Notes: generated from the letters alone by a model not told the origin. A DNA stretch of 28,194 nt from Curtobacterium sp. MCPF17_052 (GCF_003234085.1 NZ_QKSD01000021.1:1-28194), one strand, 5' to 3'; positions 7,158-15,316 are shown, counted from the first letter of the stretch. Program-made: numbers and translations.

Positions 7158-8773
7158 GCGGTCGCCGCCGCCGGGGCGGTGTCGGTGCCGGCGGCAGCTG
7201 CACGTCGGGCGGCACGGTCGGCCCGCTCCCGACGGAGCGTCTCGCGGACGTCGGCGAAGGACTGGAGGACCGTGAACCGCCCGTCGACCCACACCGGCTG
7301 GAGCAGGCTGGTCGCCTCGTCCTCCGGCGTGGCCTGGTCGGTCTGCCGGATCTCACCGGTCGCGTCGCGGTGCAGGGCGATCCGGCCCTTGGCGCTCTTC
7401 TTGCCGCTGCCGGTCTTCGGGTCCTTCTGGATGTCGACCGGTTCGCCGTCGACCAGGGCCCAGGTGGCCTTCACGGCGCTGCCGAGGTTGTCGCGGGTCA
7501 TGAACTGGTACGTGTACGACCCGATGCCGAGCACCACGTTGTCGCTGGCGTAGCCCTTCGCGGCGAGGCGCTCGTAGATCCGGCGGGCGCGGTCGAGGGT
7601 GATGCTGTCGCCGTAGATGACGCCGATGTGCTGGTCGAGGACCTTGTAGCCGCGCTCGTTGACGGTGTGGCCGAACAGCTCGTCGAGGAGTTCGACGACG
7701 CCCTTCTGCTCGTCGCTGCGGTCGGCGGCGAACAGCTCGGCCTCGTCGACGCCGTGCACGGTGCCGGTGACGATGTCGACCGGGTCGCCGGAGTCCGGGC
7801 GGATGACGAGCTTGCCGTCGCGGGCCGTGATGCGCTCCTTGAGCTGCGGGAGCACCTCGGTGAGGACCTTGAACAGGTCGAAGCCGTCGCTGACCGCCGA
7901 GACGATGCCGGTCGGGTACACGTCGAGGATCTGTTCGAAGGTCTCGAGCTCCCCGTCGGCGCCGCGGACGCACATGACGCTGTGCTCGGTCGCCGGGACG
8001 CTCGCCGCCACCCAGCCGTTGTCGCCGGGGTAGTAGCGGGCGATGTGGTCGAGCGTCGGCATCGAGTCGGTGCCGAGGAACGAGAGCAGGTGTCCGGCGC
8101 CGGATGCCGCGGCCGACTCGATGCTGGTCTGCCCGCGGAACGAGAAGTCGTGCGCGGCGAAGTCGATGCTCGCCGGGTCCGCGCCGGTCCGTTCGGCCCA
8201 GTCCTCCATGAGGTCGCGGTACTCCAGGGCCTTCGTCGCGACGGTGGACGGGTGCCAGATCGATGCCGACAGTGCGGTCTCGATGTAGTTCGGCAGCCAG
8301 GAGAACGCGTCGACGGTGTTCTCGACGGTCAGGGTGGCCACGCCGATCGGGGCGAGGGTGCCCTCGGGCAGGGCGCGGATCTCGAGCGGCAGGTACCCGA
8401 GCCGGTGCAGGGCGCGGACGTGGTCGACGCCGATGGAGTTCGGGCCGAAGTACCCCTCGAGTGCCTGCTGGAACAGGTCGCACACCAGGTCCTCGTCGGC
8501 GGCGAAGAACAGCGCCCACGCCTCGACCAGGTACCGCTGGACGAAGGCCTGCAGGCCGAACACGACCGCGTGCGTCGAGTCCGGCATGTGGGCGTTCGAC
8601 CGGTTGGTCCAGTTGATCAGGATCCGCGTGGTGCCCTCGGGGTAGAGCTGCCGGTGCGAGTGCTTGTAGCCGTCGACGGCCAGGAGCGGGGCGATCGGGC
8701 TGGCGGTGGTGATCCGCGGGTCGAGGCCGGTGGTCGTCGTGGCGGTGGTCGTGGTCGTGCCGGCGTTCGTCAT
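7154..8773 (-). CDS. nadV: Nicotinamide phosphoribosyltransferase-like protein (NadV/NAMPT family)
   Basis: The 539-aa protein belongs to the NAMPT branch, which joins nicotinamide to PRPP to give NMN. Seen: VDGYKHSHRQLYPEGT (33-48), HDFSFRG (208-214, holding the Asp equivalent to human Asp219 that selects nicotinamide), SVPATEHS (258-265, His264 corresponding to catalytic His247), SAVSDGFD, and VIRPDSGDP (323-331) that binds the phosphoribosyl group. GIGSYTYQFMTRDNLGSAVKAT near the end is also typical. It is about 50 residues longer than human NAMPT: a Thr-rich N-terminus (residues 2-25) and an Ala-rich C-terminus account for much of this. ATG overlaps the prs stop (ATGA, 8770-8773), implying translational coupling. 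A related phage family uses ADP-ribose pyrophosphate instead; sequence reading alone cannot separate the two. Confidence 0.93.
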   Translation of the reverse strand: MTNAGTTTTTATTTTGLDPRITTASPIAPLLAVDGYKHSHRQLYPEGTTRILINWTNRSNAHMPDSTHAVVFGLQAFVQRYLVEAWALFFAADEDLVCDLFQQALEGYFGPNSIGVDHVRALHRLGYLPLEIRALPEGTLAPIGVATLTVENTVDAFSWLPNYIETALSASIWHPSTVATKALEYRDLMEDWAERTGADPASIDFAAHDFSFRGQTSIESAAASGAGHLLSFLGTDSMPTLDHIARYYPGDNGWVAASVPATEHSVMCVRGADGELETFEQILDVYPTGIVSAVSDGFDLFKVLTEVLPQLKERITARDGKLVIRPDSGDPVDIVTGTVHGVDEAELFAADRSDEQKGVVELLDELFGHTVNERGYKVLDQHIGVIYGDSITLDRARRIYERLAAKGYASDNVVLGIGSYTYQFMTRDNLGSAVKATWALVDGEPVDIQKDPKTGSGKKSAKGRIALHRDATGEIRQTDQATPEDEATSLLQPVWVDGRFTVLQSFADVRETLRRERADRAARRAAAAGTDTAPAAATA

Positions 8774-9627
8774 CGGATATCCTCGGTGAGGTACGGGGTC
8801 AGGGGGACGGTGCGCAGGCCCTCGATGGCGTTCTGCGCGGGGTACGAGTCGGTGGTGACGATCTCGCCGAAGTGGTCGCCGAGCTGCGCGGCCCGGCCGG
8901 AGAAGACACCGTGCGAGACCCAGAGGCCCAGCCGCTCCTTCGGCAGCCCGGTGCTGCCCGCGAGGCCCATGAAGGTGCCGCCGCCGTCGCAGATGTCGTC
9001 GACGACGAGGAACCGACCGGTGTCGGGGAGCGGTTCGCAGCTGAAGCCGTCGAGCTTCCCGGTGTCCGGGTTGCGGTGCTTCTCGGCGCGGTACACCGGC
9101 AGGCCGCAGGCGTCGGCGGCCGCGGTGGCCCGGGCGACCGCACCGGCGTCCGGGGCGATGATGCCCTGGTAGCGCTGGTCGGTGCCGGGTGCGCCGACGA
9201 CCTCGTCGCGGACGATGCGGTCGCTGGTCACCACGGTCAGGTGATCGACGAGGCCGACGATGACCGGCGAGTGCGGGTCGAACGCGATCACCTGGTCGAT
9301 GTGGAACCCGTTGATGACGTCGGCGTAGACCTTCGCGCCGAACGGCAGGCCACGGTCCTGTCGGGCACCGGGCAGGTAGGGGACGAGGGCGACCGATCGC
9401 GATCCGCGCTGTCGGACCGCGTCCGCCCACATGCCGAGCATCACCAGGTCGTCGCCGGAAGTGCCGCGCAGGGTCGCGACCTCGACGAGGTCGGGGGCGC
9501 CTGCGGCGTCGCCTTCGGGACCTGCGGCGACCTTGACGTGCGCTTCACCGGCGGGGAACCGCATCGTGGTGAACGTCGGGGTGACCGGCTGGCCGGAGCG
9601 GGTCCGGGTGCTGAGTTCGACTGCCAT
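8770..9627 (-). CDS. prs: Ribose-phosphate pyrophosphokinase-like protein, short nadV-associated type
   Basis: The product has 285 aa, against about 310-330 for the housekeeping PRPP synthetase. Canonical features kept are the ARQDR catalytic loop (88-92), the His of FDPHS (116-120) and the PRPP loop VVDDICDGGGTF (208-219). The N-terminal domain is divergent and lacks the usual FSGxANxxLA opening. YLPGARQDRGLPFGAKVYADVIN and DPHS resemble the Prs proteins I recall next to nadV in large phages. It should supply PRPP to the neighbouring NadV, or, in the phage-type alternative, pyrophosphorylate ADP-ribose. I chose ATG at 9625-9627 because a promoter with a palindromic operator ends 6 nt before it; an upstream TTG would lie inside that operator. 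Confidence 0.88.
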   Translation of the reverse strand: MAVELSTRTRSGQPVTPTFTTMRFPAGEAHVKVAAGPEGDAAGAPDLVEVATLRGTSGDDLVMLGMWADAVRQRGSRSVALVPYLPGARQDRGLPFGAKVYADVINGFHIDQVIAFDPHSPVIVGLVDHLTVVTSDRIVRDEVVGAPGTDQRYQGIIAPDAGAVARATAAADACGLPVYRAEKHRNPDTGKLDGFSCEPLPDTGRFLVVDDICDGGGTFMGLAGSTGLPKERLGLWVSHGVFSGRAAQLGDHFGEIVTTDSYPAQNAIEGLRTVPLTPYLTEDIR

Positions 9628-9633
9628 GACCCG

Positions 9634-9663
9634 ACCGTACCACGGTTCTTGTCGTATTGACAA
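9634..9663 (-). promoter_or_regulatory. Promoter of the prs-nadV-nrtR-pdxH operon
   Basis: Reading on the minus strand, a -35 box TTGTCA (9663-9658), an 18-nt spacer and a -10 box TACGGT (9639-9634) precede the prs ATG by 6 nt. This makes a leaderless start likely. The -35 box is the closest to the TTGACA consensus that I noticed in the window. Confidence 0.7.
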
Positions 9664-9666
9664 GAA
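9646..9666. promoter_or_regulatory. Palindromic operator candidate for NrtR
   Basis: TTCTTGTC-GTATT-GACAAGAA is a perfect 8-bp inverted repeat around a 5-nt centre, 21 bp in all. It is AT-rich against a very GC-rich background. It overlaps the -35 box of the operon encoding the NrtR-like protein, so a bound dimer would block RNA polymerase. NrtR sites in other bacteria are, as I recall, palindromes of about this length; the exact sequence match is untested. Confidence 0.7.
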
Positions 9667-9681
9667 AGGGCTCGACCCCCT

Positions 9682-10518
9682 TCAGTGCGCGGAGTACCGG
9701 CGTGCGGTCCGGTGCATCGCACGGATGAGCAGCGGTCCCGGCAGTCGCAGCAGCGCGCCGGGCAGCACCGCGCGGAACAGCCGGAGGCCCGTCACGGTCC
9801 GGCGGAAGCGTCGAGCCTCGCGCGGCCCCCACGCGAAGCCGTACTGCGACCGCACCGCCGCGGGCAGCATCCCCACCGTGACGATCCGCACGACCGGCAT
9901 CGCCGCGCGCACCCATCCCGGCGCGTGTCGCGGGTGCAGCAGGTCGCGCACCACACCGCGGGCGTCGTCCGTCACCCGGAGCTGCGCGAGCGACGCGGCC
10001 CAGTACTGCTCGAAGGCCGGCATCGAGTCCGGCCACCGCTCGGCCGGGACCCGCAGGGCCGTCGCGATCGGCGCGTAGGCACGGAGCACGTCCTCGGCCC
10101 GTGCGTCGTCGACGGGTGTGCCGAGCAGGCGGTGGGTCCGGATCGCCGAGTCGACGAGCGTGGCCGCGACCCAGAGCTGCCGGTCCGGGTCGTCGGCGCC
10201 GGTCACCGGGCGGTGCGCGTGGGCCACGAACGAGGCTGCGACGGCAGCGTCCTCGGGGGTTCCGACCACGACCGCGTAGACGTACATCAGGGTGTGTGCC
10301 AGGCGCTGCTGCGGTCGCCTGGCGAAGTCCGAGTGGCGCCGGACCCCGGCCGCCACCACGGGATCGGCGATCTGCAGCAGGATCGCGCGCCCGCCCGCCA
10401 CGACGGGCGTGCTGTCGGCGAGGAACCGGCGGAGCGCGCGGCTCTGGTCGTGAGCAGGGGACGGACGGGAGGCCCGGCGCGCGTCGCGCACCGGGCCTCC
10501 CGTCCGTCGTCCGGTCAC
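9682..10518 (-). CDS. DUF2236 (MpaB-like oxygenase) family protein
   Basis: The reading frame gives up to 278 aa. GGRAILLQIADPVVAAGVRRHSDF and the following RLAHTLMYVYAVVVG, VAHAHRPV and LWVAATLVDSAI are the DUF2236 signature, including the conserved His residues expected to bind haem in MpaB/latex-clearing-type oxygenases. Its substrate is unknown. The start is doubtful: the GTG at 10516-10518 places a strong terminator hairpin (10460-10508) inside the first 20 codons. A second in-frame GTG at 10489-10491 lies in the hairpin loop, and one at 10399-10401 would cut into the conserved domain. The stop lies 16 bp from the prs operator, on the same strand. Confidence 0.8.
   Translation of the reverse strand: MTGRRTGGPVRDARRASRPSPAHDQSRALRRFLADSTPVVAGGRAILLQIADPVVAAGVRRHSDFARRPQQRLAHTLMYVYAVVVGTPEDAAVAASFVAHAHRPVTGADDPDRQLWVAATLVDSAIRTHRLLGTPVDDARAEDVLRAYAPIATALRVPAERWPDSMPAFEQYWAASLAQLRVTDDARGVVRDLLHPRHAPGWVRAAMPVVRIVTVGMLPAAVRSQYGFAWGPREARRFRRTVTGLRLFRAVLPGALLRLPGPLLIRAMHRTARRYSAH
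10460..10508 (-). terminator. Strong hairpin terminator after the acidic protein gene
   Basis: An 18-bp perfect stem (10460-10477 with 10491-10508) has a 13-nt GC-rich loop. It lies 47 nt past the acidic protein's stop and overlaps the N-terminal codons of the DUF2236 frame. Both arms contain the 11-mer GGACGGGAGGC or its complement. Confidence 0.75.
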
Positions 10519-10554
10519 GGTCAGCGTCGTCCTGTCAGGTCGGCGTCGGGCAGC

Positions 10555-10860
10555 TCAGAGCGGCTTCGTGCCCAGGTCGCCGCCGAGGTCGGGACGCTCG
10601 TCGCCGTGCTCCCACATGTCCGGGGAGCCCTCGTTCGGGGCGCCGCCGGTCGGGCCGTCGTCGGTGCCGTCACCGAGCTGGGGCTCGACGGTCTCGCCGG
10701 CGACGGCGTCGTTCGTGACGGTCTCGAGCGCCTCTTCGGCGTCGTCGGTCTCGAAGCCGCCGACGTACTCGCGGTCGACGTCGTCGGCGCGGCCCTCGTC
10801 GTCGGAGTCGCTGACGCCGTCGCTCAACTCGTCGCCTGGGGTGATGCCGGGGTCGGACAT
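10555..10860 (-). CDS. Small acidic hypothetical protein
   Basis: This 101-aa protein starts at ATG 10858-10860 with a clear ribosome site (AGGAG, 5 nt before the ATG). It is strongly acidic: Asp and Glu runs such as DSDDEGRADDVDREY dominate the first half. The second half is rich in Gly, Pro and Asp, ending in DLGTKPL. It has no hydrophobic segment, no Cys and no motif I recognise, and is probably disordered. Similar short acidic proteins are common in Microbacteriaceae, but I cannot give a function. It stands alone between a tandem-repeat region upstream and a strong terminator downstream. Confidence 0.72.
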   Translation of the reverse strand: MSDPGITPGDELSDGVSDSDDEGRADDVDREYVGGFETDDAEEALETVTNDAVAGETVEPQLGDGTDDGPTGGAPNEGSPDMWEHGDERPDLGGDLGTKPL

Positions 10861-10902
10861 GGTCGCTCCTGTCGGTCGTCGTGGTGATGCGTGTGGGAAG
10901 GA

Positions 10903-10957
10903 TCTGCGGTGCGCGTCTGCCGTGCGCGGTCTGCCGTGCGCGGTCTGCGGTGCGCCG
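10903..10957. repeat. 14-bp tandem repeat, about four copies
   Basis: Units TCTGCCGTGCGCGG occur at 10916-10929 and 10930-10943. Near-copies flank them at 10903-10915 (13 bp) and 10944-10957. The array lies in the probable 5' leader region of the acidic protein gene. Confidence 0.8.
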
Positions 10958-11144
10958 TCCTGCCCACCGGTCCTTGGTACCCGGGTGTCGGTGGGAGTGT
11001 GCGGTGCCCGGGGGACGCACCGGGTCGCTCGGCGCACCGTCGGAGCTCCGCGGAACCGATCGTGGCCGGTTCGCGCGCCGTTCACCCGGTGGACACCGAC
11101 GGGTCACACTCCCGGTGTCTACTGCACGTGCTCGGGGGAGTGGA

Positions 11145-11178
11145 GCGCGGTCGCCGACGGGTGGTCGAGCGACCGCGC
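11145..11178 (-). terminator. Candidate hairpin terminator of recQ
   Basis: GCGCGGTCGC (11145-11154) pairs perfectly with GCGACCGCGC (11169-11178) across a 14-nt loop. It starts 43 nt past the recQ stop on the minus strand. There is no T-run. Confidence 0.5.
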
Positions 11179-11221
11179 CTTCCCCCTCCCGCCCCCCGGG
11201 GGACCGCCCGCTGCGGCTGGT

Positions 11222-12853
11222 TCAGACCCGTTCGAGCAGGTGCCGCTCGGTGACGTCGGCCAGGGCGAGCGTGCGGTAGCCGGCGGACTCGAAGAACACC
11301 GTCAGCCGGTCGTCCTCGGTGCTCATCACGGTTCCGCGGCCCCATTCGGAGTGCTCGACCGGCGCGTCCGGCGGCCACTCGGCGTCGTGCGACCCGTCCG
11401 CGCCGTGTGCGTCGGCGTCGGTGGCGGTGCCGGCGGAGCAGGTGTCGCAGTTGCCGCACGGCTCGGGCAGTTCGTCGCCGAAGTAGCCGAGCAGGAACTG
11501 CCGACGGCAACCGTTCGTCTCGGCAAAGCGACGCATCATCTCGATCCGGGACTCCTCGACGCGCTCCCGCTCCTTCGCGTGCGCCCTGGCGAGCTCGGCG
11601 GCCGCGGCGGCGTCCGCCGGTCCCTGCGGTGCCCGACGCAGGCCGTCCCGGTCGTCGACCAGCGCACCGGCGTCGACCAGGGTGTTCACGACCCGTCCCG
11701 CGGTGCGTGCGGCGAGCCCGGCCCGCTCGGCGACCTCGGAGCGGGCGACGGCGCCGTCGGCGGGCACCGCGTCGAACACGGCGCGGAGCGATGCCGGACG
11801 GGGTGAGCCCGAGGCGAAGAACCGGCGCAGCCCGAGGTCCTCCGACCGGTAGTGCAGGGTCGCGAGACCGACGTCGCCGTCCCGTCCGGCCCGGCCGACC
11901 TCCTGGTAGTAGGCGTCCACCGACTCGGGGACGTCGGCGTGCACGACGAAGCGGACGTCGGGCTTGTCGATGCCCATGCCGAACGCGCTCGTGGCGACGA
12001 CGACGTCCAGGTCGCCGTCGAGGAACTCGTGGTGCACGTGCTCGCGGTCCCGCACCCGGAGCCCCGCGTGGTAGGCCTTCGCCCGCCGGCCCCTCTCGAC
12101 GAGTTCGTCGGCGTAGAGCATGGTCTCGGCGCGGGTGGCGACGTAGACGATGCCGGCACCCTCGAGCCCCGCGACCTGGGCGATGACGGCTTCACGCTTC
12201 TCGTCCTCGTCCGTGTGCCGCTGCACCTCGAAGCGCAGGTTCGGCCGGTCGAACCCGGTGGCGAGCACGAGGGGGTCTCGCATCCCGAGGCGCTCGACGA
12301 TCTCCTTCCGGACCGGCGTCGACCCGGTGGCCGTCATCGCGAGCACCGGCGGACGGCCGAGGCGTTCGACGACCTCGCCGAGGGCCAGGTAGTCCGGACG
12401 GAAGTCGTGCCCCCAGCTCGAGACGCAGTGCGCCTCGTCGACCGTGACCAGGGCGACGCCGGCGTCCCGGAGTCGATCGACGACGTCGTCCTTCGCGAGT
12501 TGCTCCGGGGCGAGGAAGACGTAGCCGGCATCTCCGGAGGCGACGGCCTGCCACGCGCCGTCGAGCTCCCGGTGCGCCCGGGTGGCGTTGATCGTGACGG
12601 CACGGGGCGCGTCCGGGTGGTCCTCGATGCCGACGACCTGGTCCTCCTGCAGGGCCACGAGCGGCGAGACCACGACGACCGGGCCGTCGAGGGCCAGGGC
12701 GGCGACCTGGTAGATCGCGGACTTGCCCGAACCGGTCGGCATCAGCGCCAGGGCGTCGCGTCCGGCGAGGACCGCGTCGACCACGGTCTCCTGGGCGTCG
12801 CGGAGTTCCCAACCGAAGACGTCGGCGGCACGGGTACGGAGATCGTTCTGCAC
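11222..12853 (-). CDS. recQ: RecQ-family ATP-dependent DNA helicase
   Basis: The protein has 543 aa from GTG 12851-12853. It has a RecQ superfamily-2 core: Walker A (PTGSGKS, 39-45), DEAH box (139-142), the aromatic-rich loop [12 protein letters not shown], motif III (AMTATG), and motifs V-VI ([34 protein letters not shown]). A short winged-helix region follows, then a zinc-binding four-Cys set (Cys449, Cys466, Cys469, Cys472). There is no HRDC domain. Instead the last ~45 residues ([20 protein letters not shown] and on) resemble the Tudor-like tail of PcrA. The start is uncertain: another in-frame GTG at 12902-12904 would add 17 residues. It is divergent from sucC across a 243-bp region. Confidence 0.92.
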   Translation of the reverse strand: MQNDLRTRAADVFGWELRDAQETVVDAVLAGRDALALMPTGSGKSAIYQVAALALDGPVVVVSPLVALQEDQVVGIEDHPDAPRAVTINATRAHRELDGAWQAVASGDAGYVFLAPEQLAKDDVVDRLRDAGVALVTVDEAHCVSSWGHDFRPDYLALGEVVERLGRPPVLAMTATGSTPVRKEIVERLGMRDPLVLATGFDRPNLRFEVQRHTDEDEKREAVIAQVAGLEGAGIVYVATRAETMLYADELVERGRRAKAYHAGLRVRDREHVHHEFLDGDLDVVVATSAFGMGIDKPDVRFVVHADVPESVDAYYQEVGRAGRDGDVGLATLHYRSEDLGLRRFFASGSPRPASLRAVFDAVPADGAVARSEVAERAGLAARTAGRVVNTLVDAGALVDDRDGLRRAPQGPADAAAAAELARAHAKERERVEESRIEMMRRFAETNGCRRQFLLGYFGDELPEPCGNCDTCSAGTATDADAHGADGSHDAEWPPDAPVEHSEWGRGTVMSTEDDRLTVFFESAGYRTLALADVTERHLLERV

Positions 12854-12990
12854 GCGATCGACCGTGCCCGGGCCGTGCTGGCGGACCGTTCGGGGATTGC
12901 GCACTGCGGACGAGCGATCCGTACCCCGGTCGTCCCGGCGGTTCTCCACAGGGCTCCCGGCAGCGGAACCGTCCGTCCACCTGCCGGCGC

Positions 12991-12996
12991 TAGGCT
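12991..12996 (+). promoter_or_regulatory. Candidate -10 box of sucCD
   Basis: TAGGCT lies about 100 nt upstream of the sucC GTG. A 7-bp hairpin (CATCGAG/CTCGATG, about 13018-13036) and an AGGAGG sequence at 13036-13041 follow in the presumed leader. The -35 is poor. Confidence 0.4.
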
Positions 12997-13096
12997 CGGT
13001 CTCGGCCGTCGTCTCGACATCGAGCGACCCTCGATGAGGAGGACGCGACCGGATGACCGATGCCGATCGCACGAACCGTGCGGGAAGAAGAACAGC

Positions 13097-14266
13097 GTGG
13101 ATCTTTTCGAGTACCAGGCCAGGGACCTCTTCGAGTCCTACGGCGTCCCTGTGCTGCAGGGCATCATCGCCGACACCCCCGAGCAGGCGAAGGCGGCGGC
13201 CGAGCAGATCGGCGGAGTCGTCGTCGTCAAGGCGCAGGTGAAGGTCGGCGGTCGCGGCAAGGCCGGCGGCGTCAAGGTCGCGAAGACCCCTGACGAGGCG
13301 TTCGAGCACGCACAGGCGATCCTCGGCCTCGACATCAAGGGCCACACCGTGCAGCGCGTGATGGTCGCCCAGGGCGCTGACATCGCCGAGGAGTTCTACT
13401 TCTCGGTGCTGCTCGACCGCGCGAACCGCTCCTACCTGTCGCTCGTCAGCGTCGAGGGCGGCATGGAGATCGAGCAGCTCGCGGTGGAGAAGCCCGAAGC
13501 CCTCGCACGGGTCGAGGTGAACCCGCTGACCGGGATCAACCAGGAGGCGGGGGTGGACATCGCACGCCAGGCCGGGTTCCCGGACGAGCTGGTCGACCAG
13601 GTCGCGAGCGTCTTCGTGAAGCTCTACGACGTGTTCGCGGGTGAGGACGCCACCCTGGTCGAGGTGAACCCCCTCGTCCGCACCGGTGACGGCCAGATCC
13701 TGGCGCTCGACGGCAAGGTCACGCTCGACGAGAACGCCGACTTCCGCCACGAGGGACACGGGGCACTCGAGGACACCGCCAGCGAGGACCCGCTCGAGGC
13801 CAAGGCGAAGGCCCACGGCCTCAACTACGTCAAGCTCGACGGCCAGGTCGGCGTCATCGGCAACGGTGCAGGGCTCGTCATGTCGACGCTCGACGTCGTC
13901 GCCTACGCCGGTGAGCGTCACGGCGGCGTGAAGCCCGCGAACTTCCTCGACATCGGTGGTGGTGCCTCAGCAGAGGTGATGGCCAACGGCCTCGACGTCA
14001 TCCTCGGTGACCCCCAGGTGAAGAGCGTCTTCGTGAACGTCTTCGGTGGCATCACCGCTTGCGACGCCGTCGCGAACGGCATCGTCGCCGCCCTCGGCAT
14101 CCTCGGCGACGCGGCCACCAAGCCGCTCGTCGTCCGCCTGGACGGCAACAACGTGGAAGAGGGCCGACGGATCCTGGCGGAGGCAGCGCACCCGCTCGTC
14201 ACCGTCGCCGCGACCATGGACGACGCGGCCGAGAAGGCCGCCGAACTCGCCGCCGCAGCGGCCTGA
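13097..14266 (+). CDS. sucC: Succinyl-CoA synthetase (succinate-CoA ligase), beta subunit
   Basis: The protein has 389 aa, the usual family length. With SucD it interconverts succinyl-CoA and succinate with nucleotide triphosphate formation in the TCA cycle. The ATP-grasp N-terminal domain opens with [19 protein letters not shown] and has [19 protein letters not shown] for nucleotide binding and LVEVNPLV for the metal site. The C-terminal CoA-ligase domain contains [21 protein letters not shown] and [16 protein letters not shown]. The start is GTG at 13097, preceded by a moderate GGAAGAAG ribosome site. An out-of-frame ATG at 13053 upstream has its own AGGAGG sequence. sucD follows after 11 bp in one operon. 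Confidence 0.97.
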   Translation: MDLFEYQARDLFESYGVPVLQGIIADTPEQAKAAAEQIGGVVVVKAQVKVGGRGKAGGVKVAKTPDEAFEHAQAILGLDIKGHTVQRVMVAQGADIAEEFYFSVLLDRANRSYLSLVSVEGGMEIEQLAVEKPEALARVEVNPLTGINQEAGVDIARQAGFPDELVDQVASVFVKLYDVFAGEDATLVEVNPLVRTGDGQILALDGKVTLDENADFRHEGHGALEDTASEDPLEAKAKAHGLNYVKLDGQVGVIGNGAGLVMSTLDVVAYAGERHGGVKPANFLDIGGGASAEVMANGLDVILGDPQVKSVFVNVFGGITACDAVANGIVAALGILGDAATKPLVVRLDGNNVEEGRRILAEAAHPLVTVAATMDDAAEKAAELAAAAA

Positions 14267-14277
14267 AGGGACTGACC

Positions 14278-15165
14278 ATGTCGATCTTCCTCAACAAGGA
14301 CTCCAAGGTCATCGTCCAGGGCATCACGGGCGGTGAGGGCACGAAGCACACCGCCCTCATGCTCAAGGCCGGGACGCACGTCGTCGGCGGTGTCAACGCC
14401 CGCAAGGCCGGCACGACCGTCACCCACGGCGACGTCGAGCTGCCCGTCTTCGGTTCGGTGCGCGAGGCCATCGACACCACCGGTGCCGACGTCTCGATCG
14501 TCTTCGTCCCGCCGGCGTTCGCGAAGGACGCCGTGATGGAGGCCATCGACGCCGAGATCCCGCTGGTCGTCGTCATCACCGAGGGCATCCCCGTGCAGGA
14601 CTCCGCCGAGTTCTGGGCGCACGCCAAGGCCCTCGGCGCGAAGACCCGGATCATCGGGCCGAACTGCCCGGGCATCATCACCCCCGGGGAGTCGCTCGTC
14701 GGCATCACCCCGGCGACGATCACCGGCAAGGGCCCGATCGGCCTCGTGTCGAAGTCCGGCACCCTGACCTACCAGATGATGTACGAGCTGCGTGACCTGG
14801 GCTTCTCGACCGCCATCGGCATCGGCGGCGACCCGGTCATCGGGACGACGCACATCGACGCGCTCGCCGCGTTCGAGGCCGACCCCGAGACCGAGGCCAT
14901 CGTGATGATCGGTGAGATCGGTGGCGATGCCGAAGAGCGGGCCGCCGACTACATCAAGGCGCACGTCACGAAGCCGGTCGTCGGGTACGTCGCGGGCTTC
15001 ACCGCCCCGGAGGGCAAGACGATGGGCCACGCCGGCGCGATCGTGTCCGGTTCCGCCGGTACGGCCGAGGCGAAGAAGCAGGCGCTCGAGGCTGCCGGCG
15101 TCAAGGTCGGCAAGACGCCGTCCGAGACCGCCGCGCTGCTGCGCGAGGTCGTCGCGGCGAAGTAG
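14278..15165 (+). CDS. sucD: Succinyl-CoA synthetase (succinate-CoA ligase), alpha subunit
   Basis: The 295-aa CoA-binding and phosphohistidine subunit is complete. The Rossmann domain has [15 protein letters not shown]; the ligase domain has [27 protein letters not shown] and [10 protein letters not shown]. The active-site His lies in GHAGAIVSG (His251). The start ATG at 14278 is preceded by AAGGG 7 nt upstream. It is 11 bp behind sucC and is followed by a strong terminator, so the transcript unit is sucCD alone. Confidence 0.97.
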   Translation: MSIFLNKDSKVIVQGITGGEGTKHTALMLKAGTHVVGGVNARKAGTTVTHGDVELPVFGSVREAIDTTGADVSIVFVPPAFAKDAVMEAIDAEIPLVVVITEGIPVQDSAEFWAHAKALGAKTRIIGPNCPGIITPGESLVGITPATITGKGPIGLVSKSGTLTYQMMYELRDLGFSTAIGIGGDPVIGTTHIDALAAFEADPETEAIVMIGEIGGDAEERAADYIKAHVTKPVVGYVAGFTAPEGKTMGHAGAIVSGSAGTAEAKKQALEAAGVKVGKTPSETAALLREVVAAK

Positions 15166-15179
15166 TCGCAGGCCCCCTG

Positions 15180-15223
15180 CGGACGGGAGGCGCGGTGCCG
15201 GCTGGCACCGCGCCTCCCGTCCG
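15180..15223 (+). terminator. Strong hairpin terminator of sucCD
   Basis: A 20-bp perfect stem (15180-15199 with 15204-15223) has the 4-nt loop GGCT and lies 14 nt past the sucD stop. Both arms carry the 11-mer GGACGGGAGGC or its complement. Confidence 0.88.
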
Positions 15224-15303
15224 TCCGTGGTCGGGCTGGTCCGTCCACCGGTGTTTTGCCGGGGGGAGCCGCGCGGCACCCGCGAGCGCGGAGGTGGCCG
15301 CCG

Positions 15304-15309
15304 TATCCT
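15304..15309 (+). promoter_or_regulatory. Leaderless -10 box of the DUF6350 gene
   Basis: TATCCT ends 7 nt before the ATG at 15317, with no ribosome site between. Confidence 0.6.
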
Positions 15310-15316
15310 CGCTGCG

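Larger units (their letters stand above)
10861..11221. other. Gene-free stretch between the acidic protein gene and recQ
   Basis: This stretch holds the acidic gene's ribosome site, a 14-bp tandem repeat (10903-10957), an imperfect 10-bp hairpin (11089-11098 with 11113-11122, one G-T pair) and a perfect 10-bp hairpin that probably ends recQ transcription (11145-11178). Open frames through it have no start signals or family features. I see no RNA gene. Confidence 0.6.

Noticed and set aside
12942..12950. TTCTCCACA, one mismatch from a DnaA box, between recQ and sucC
   Set aside because: Single site without further boxes, AT-rich element or dnaA/dnaN context; not an origin.
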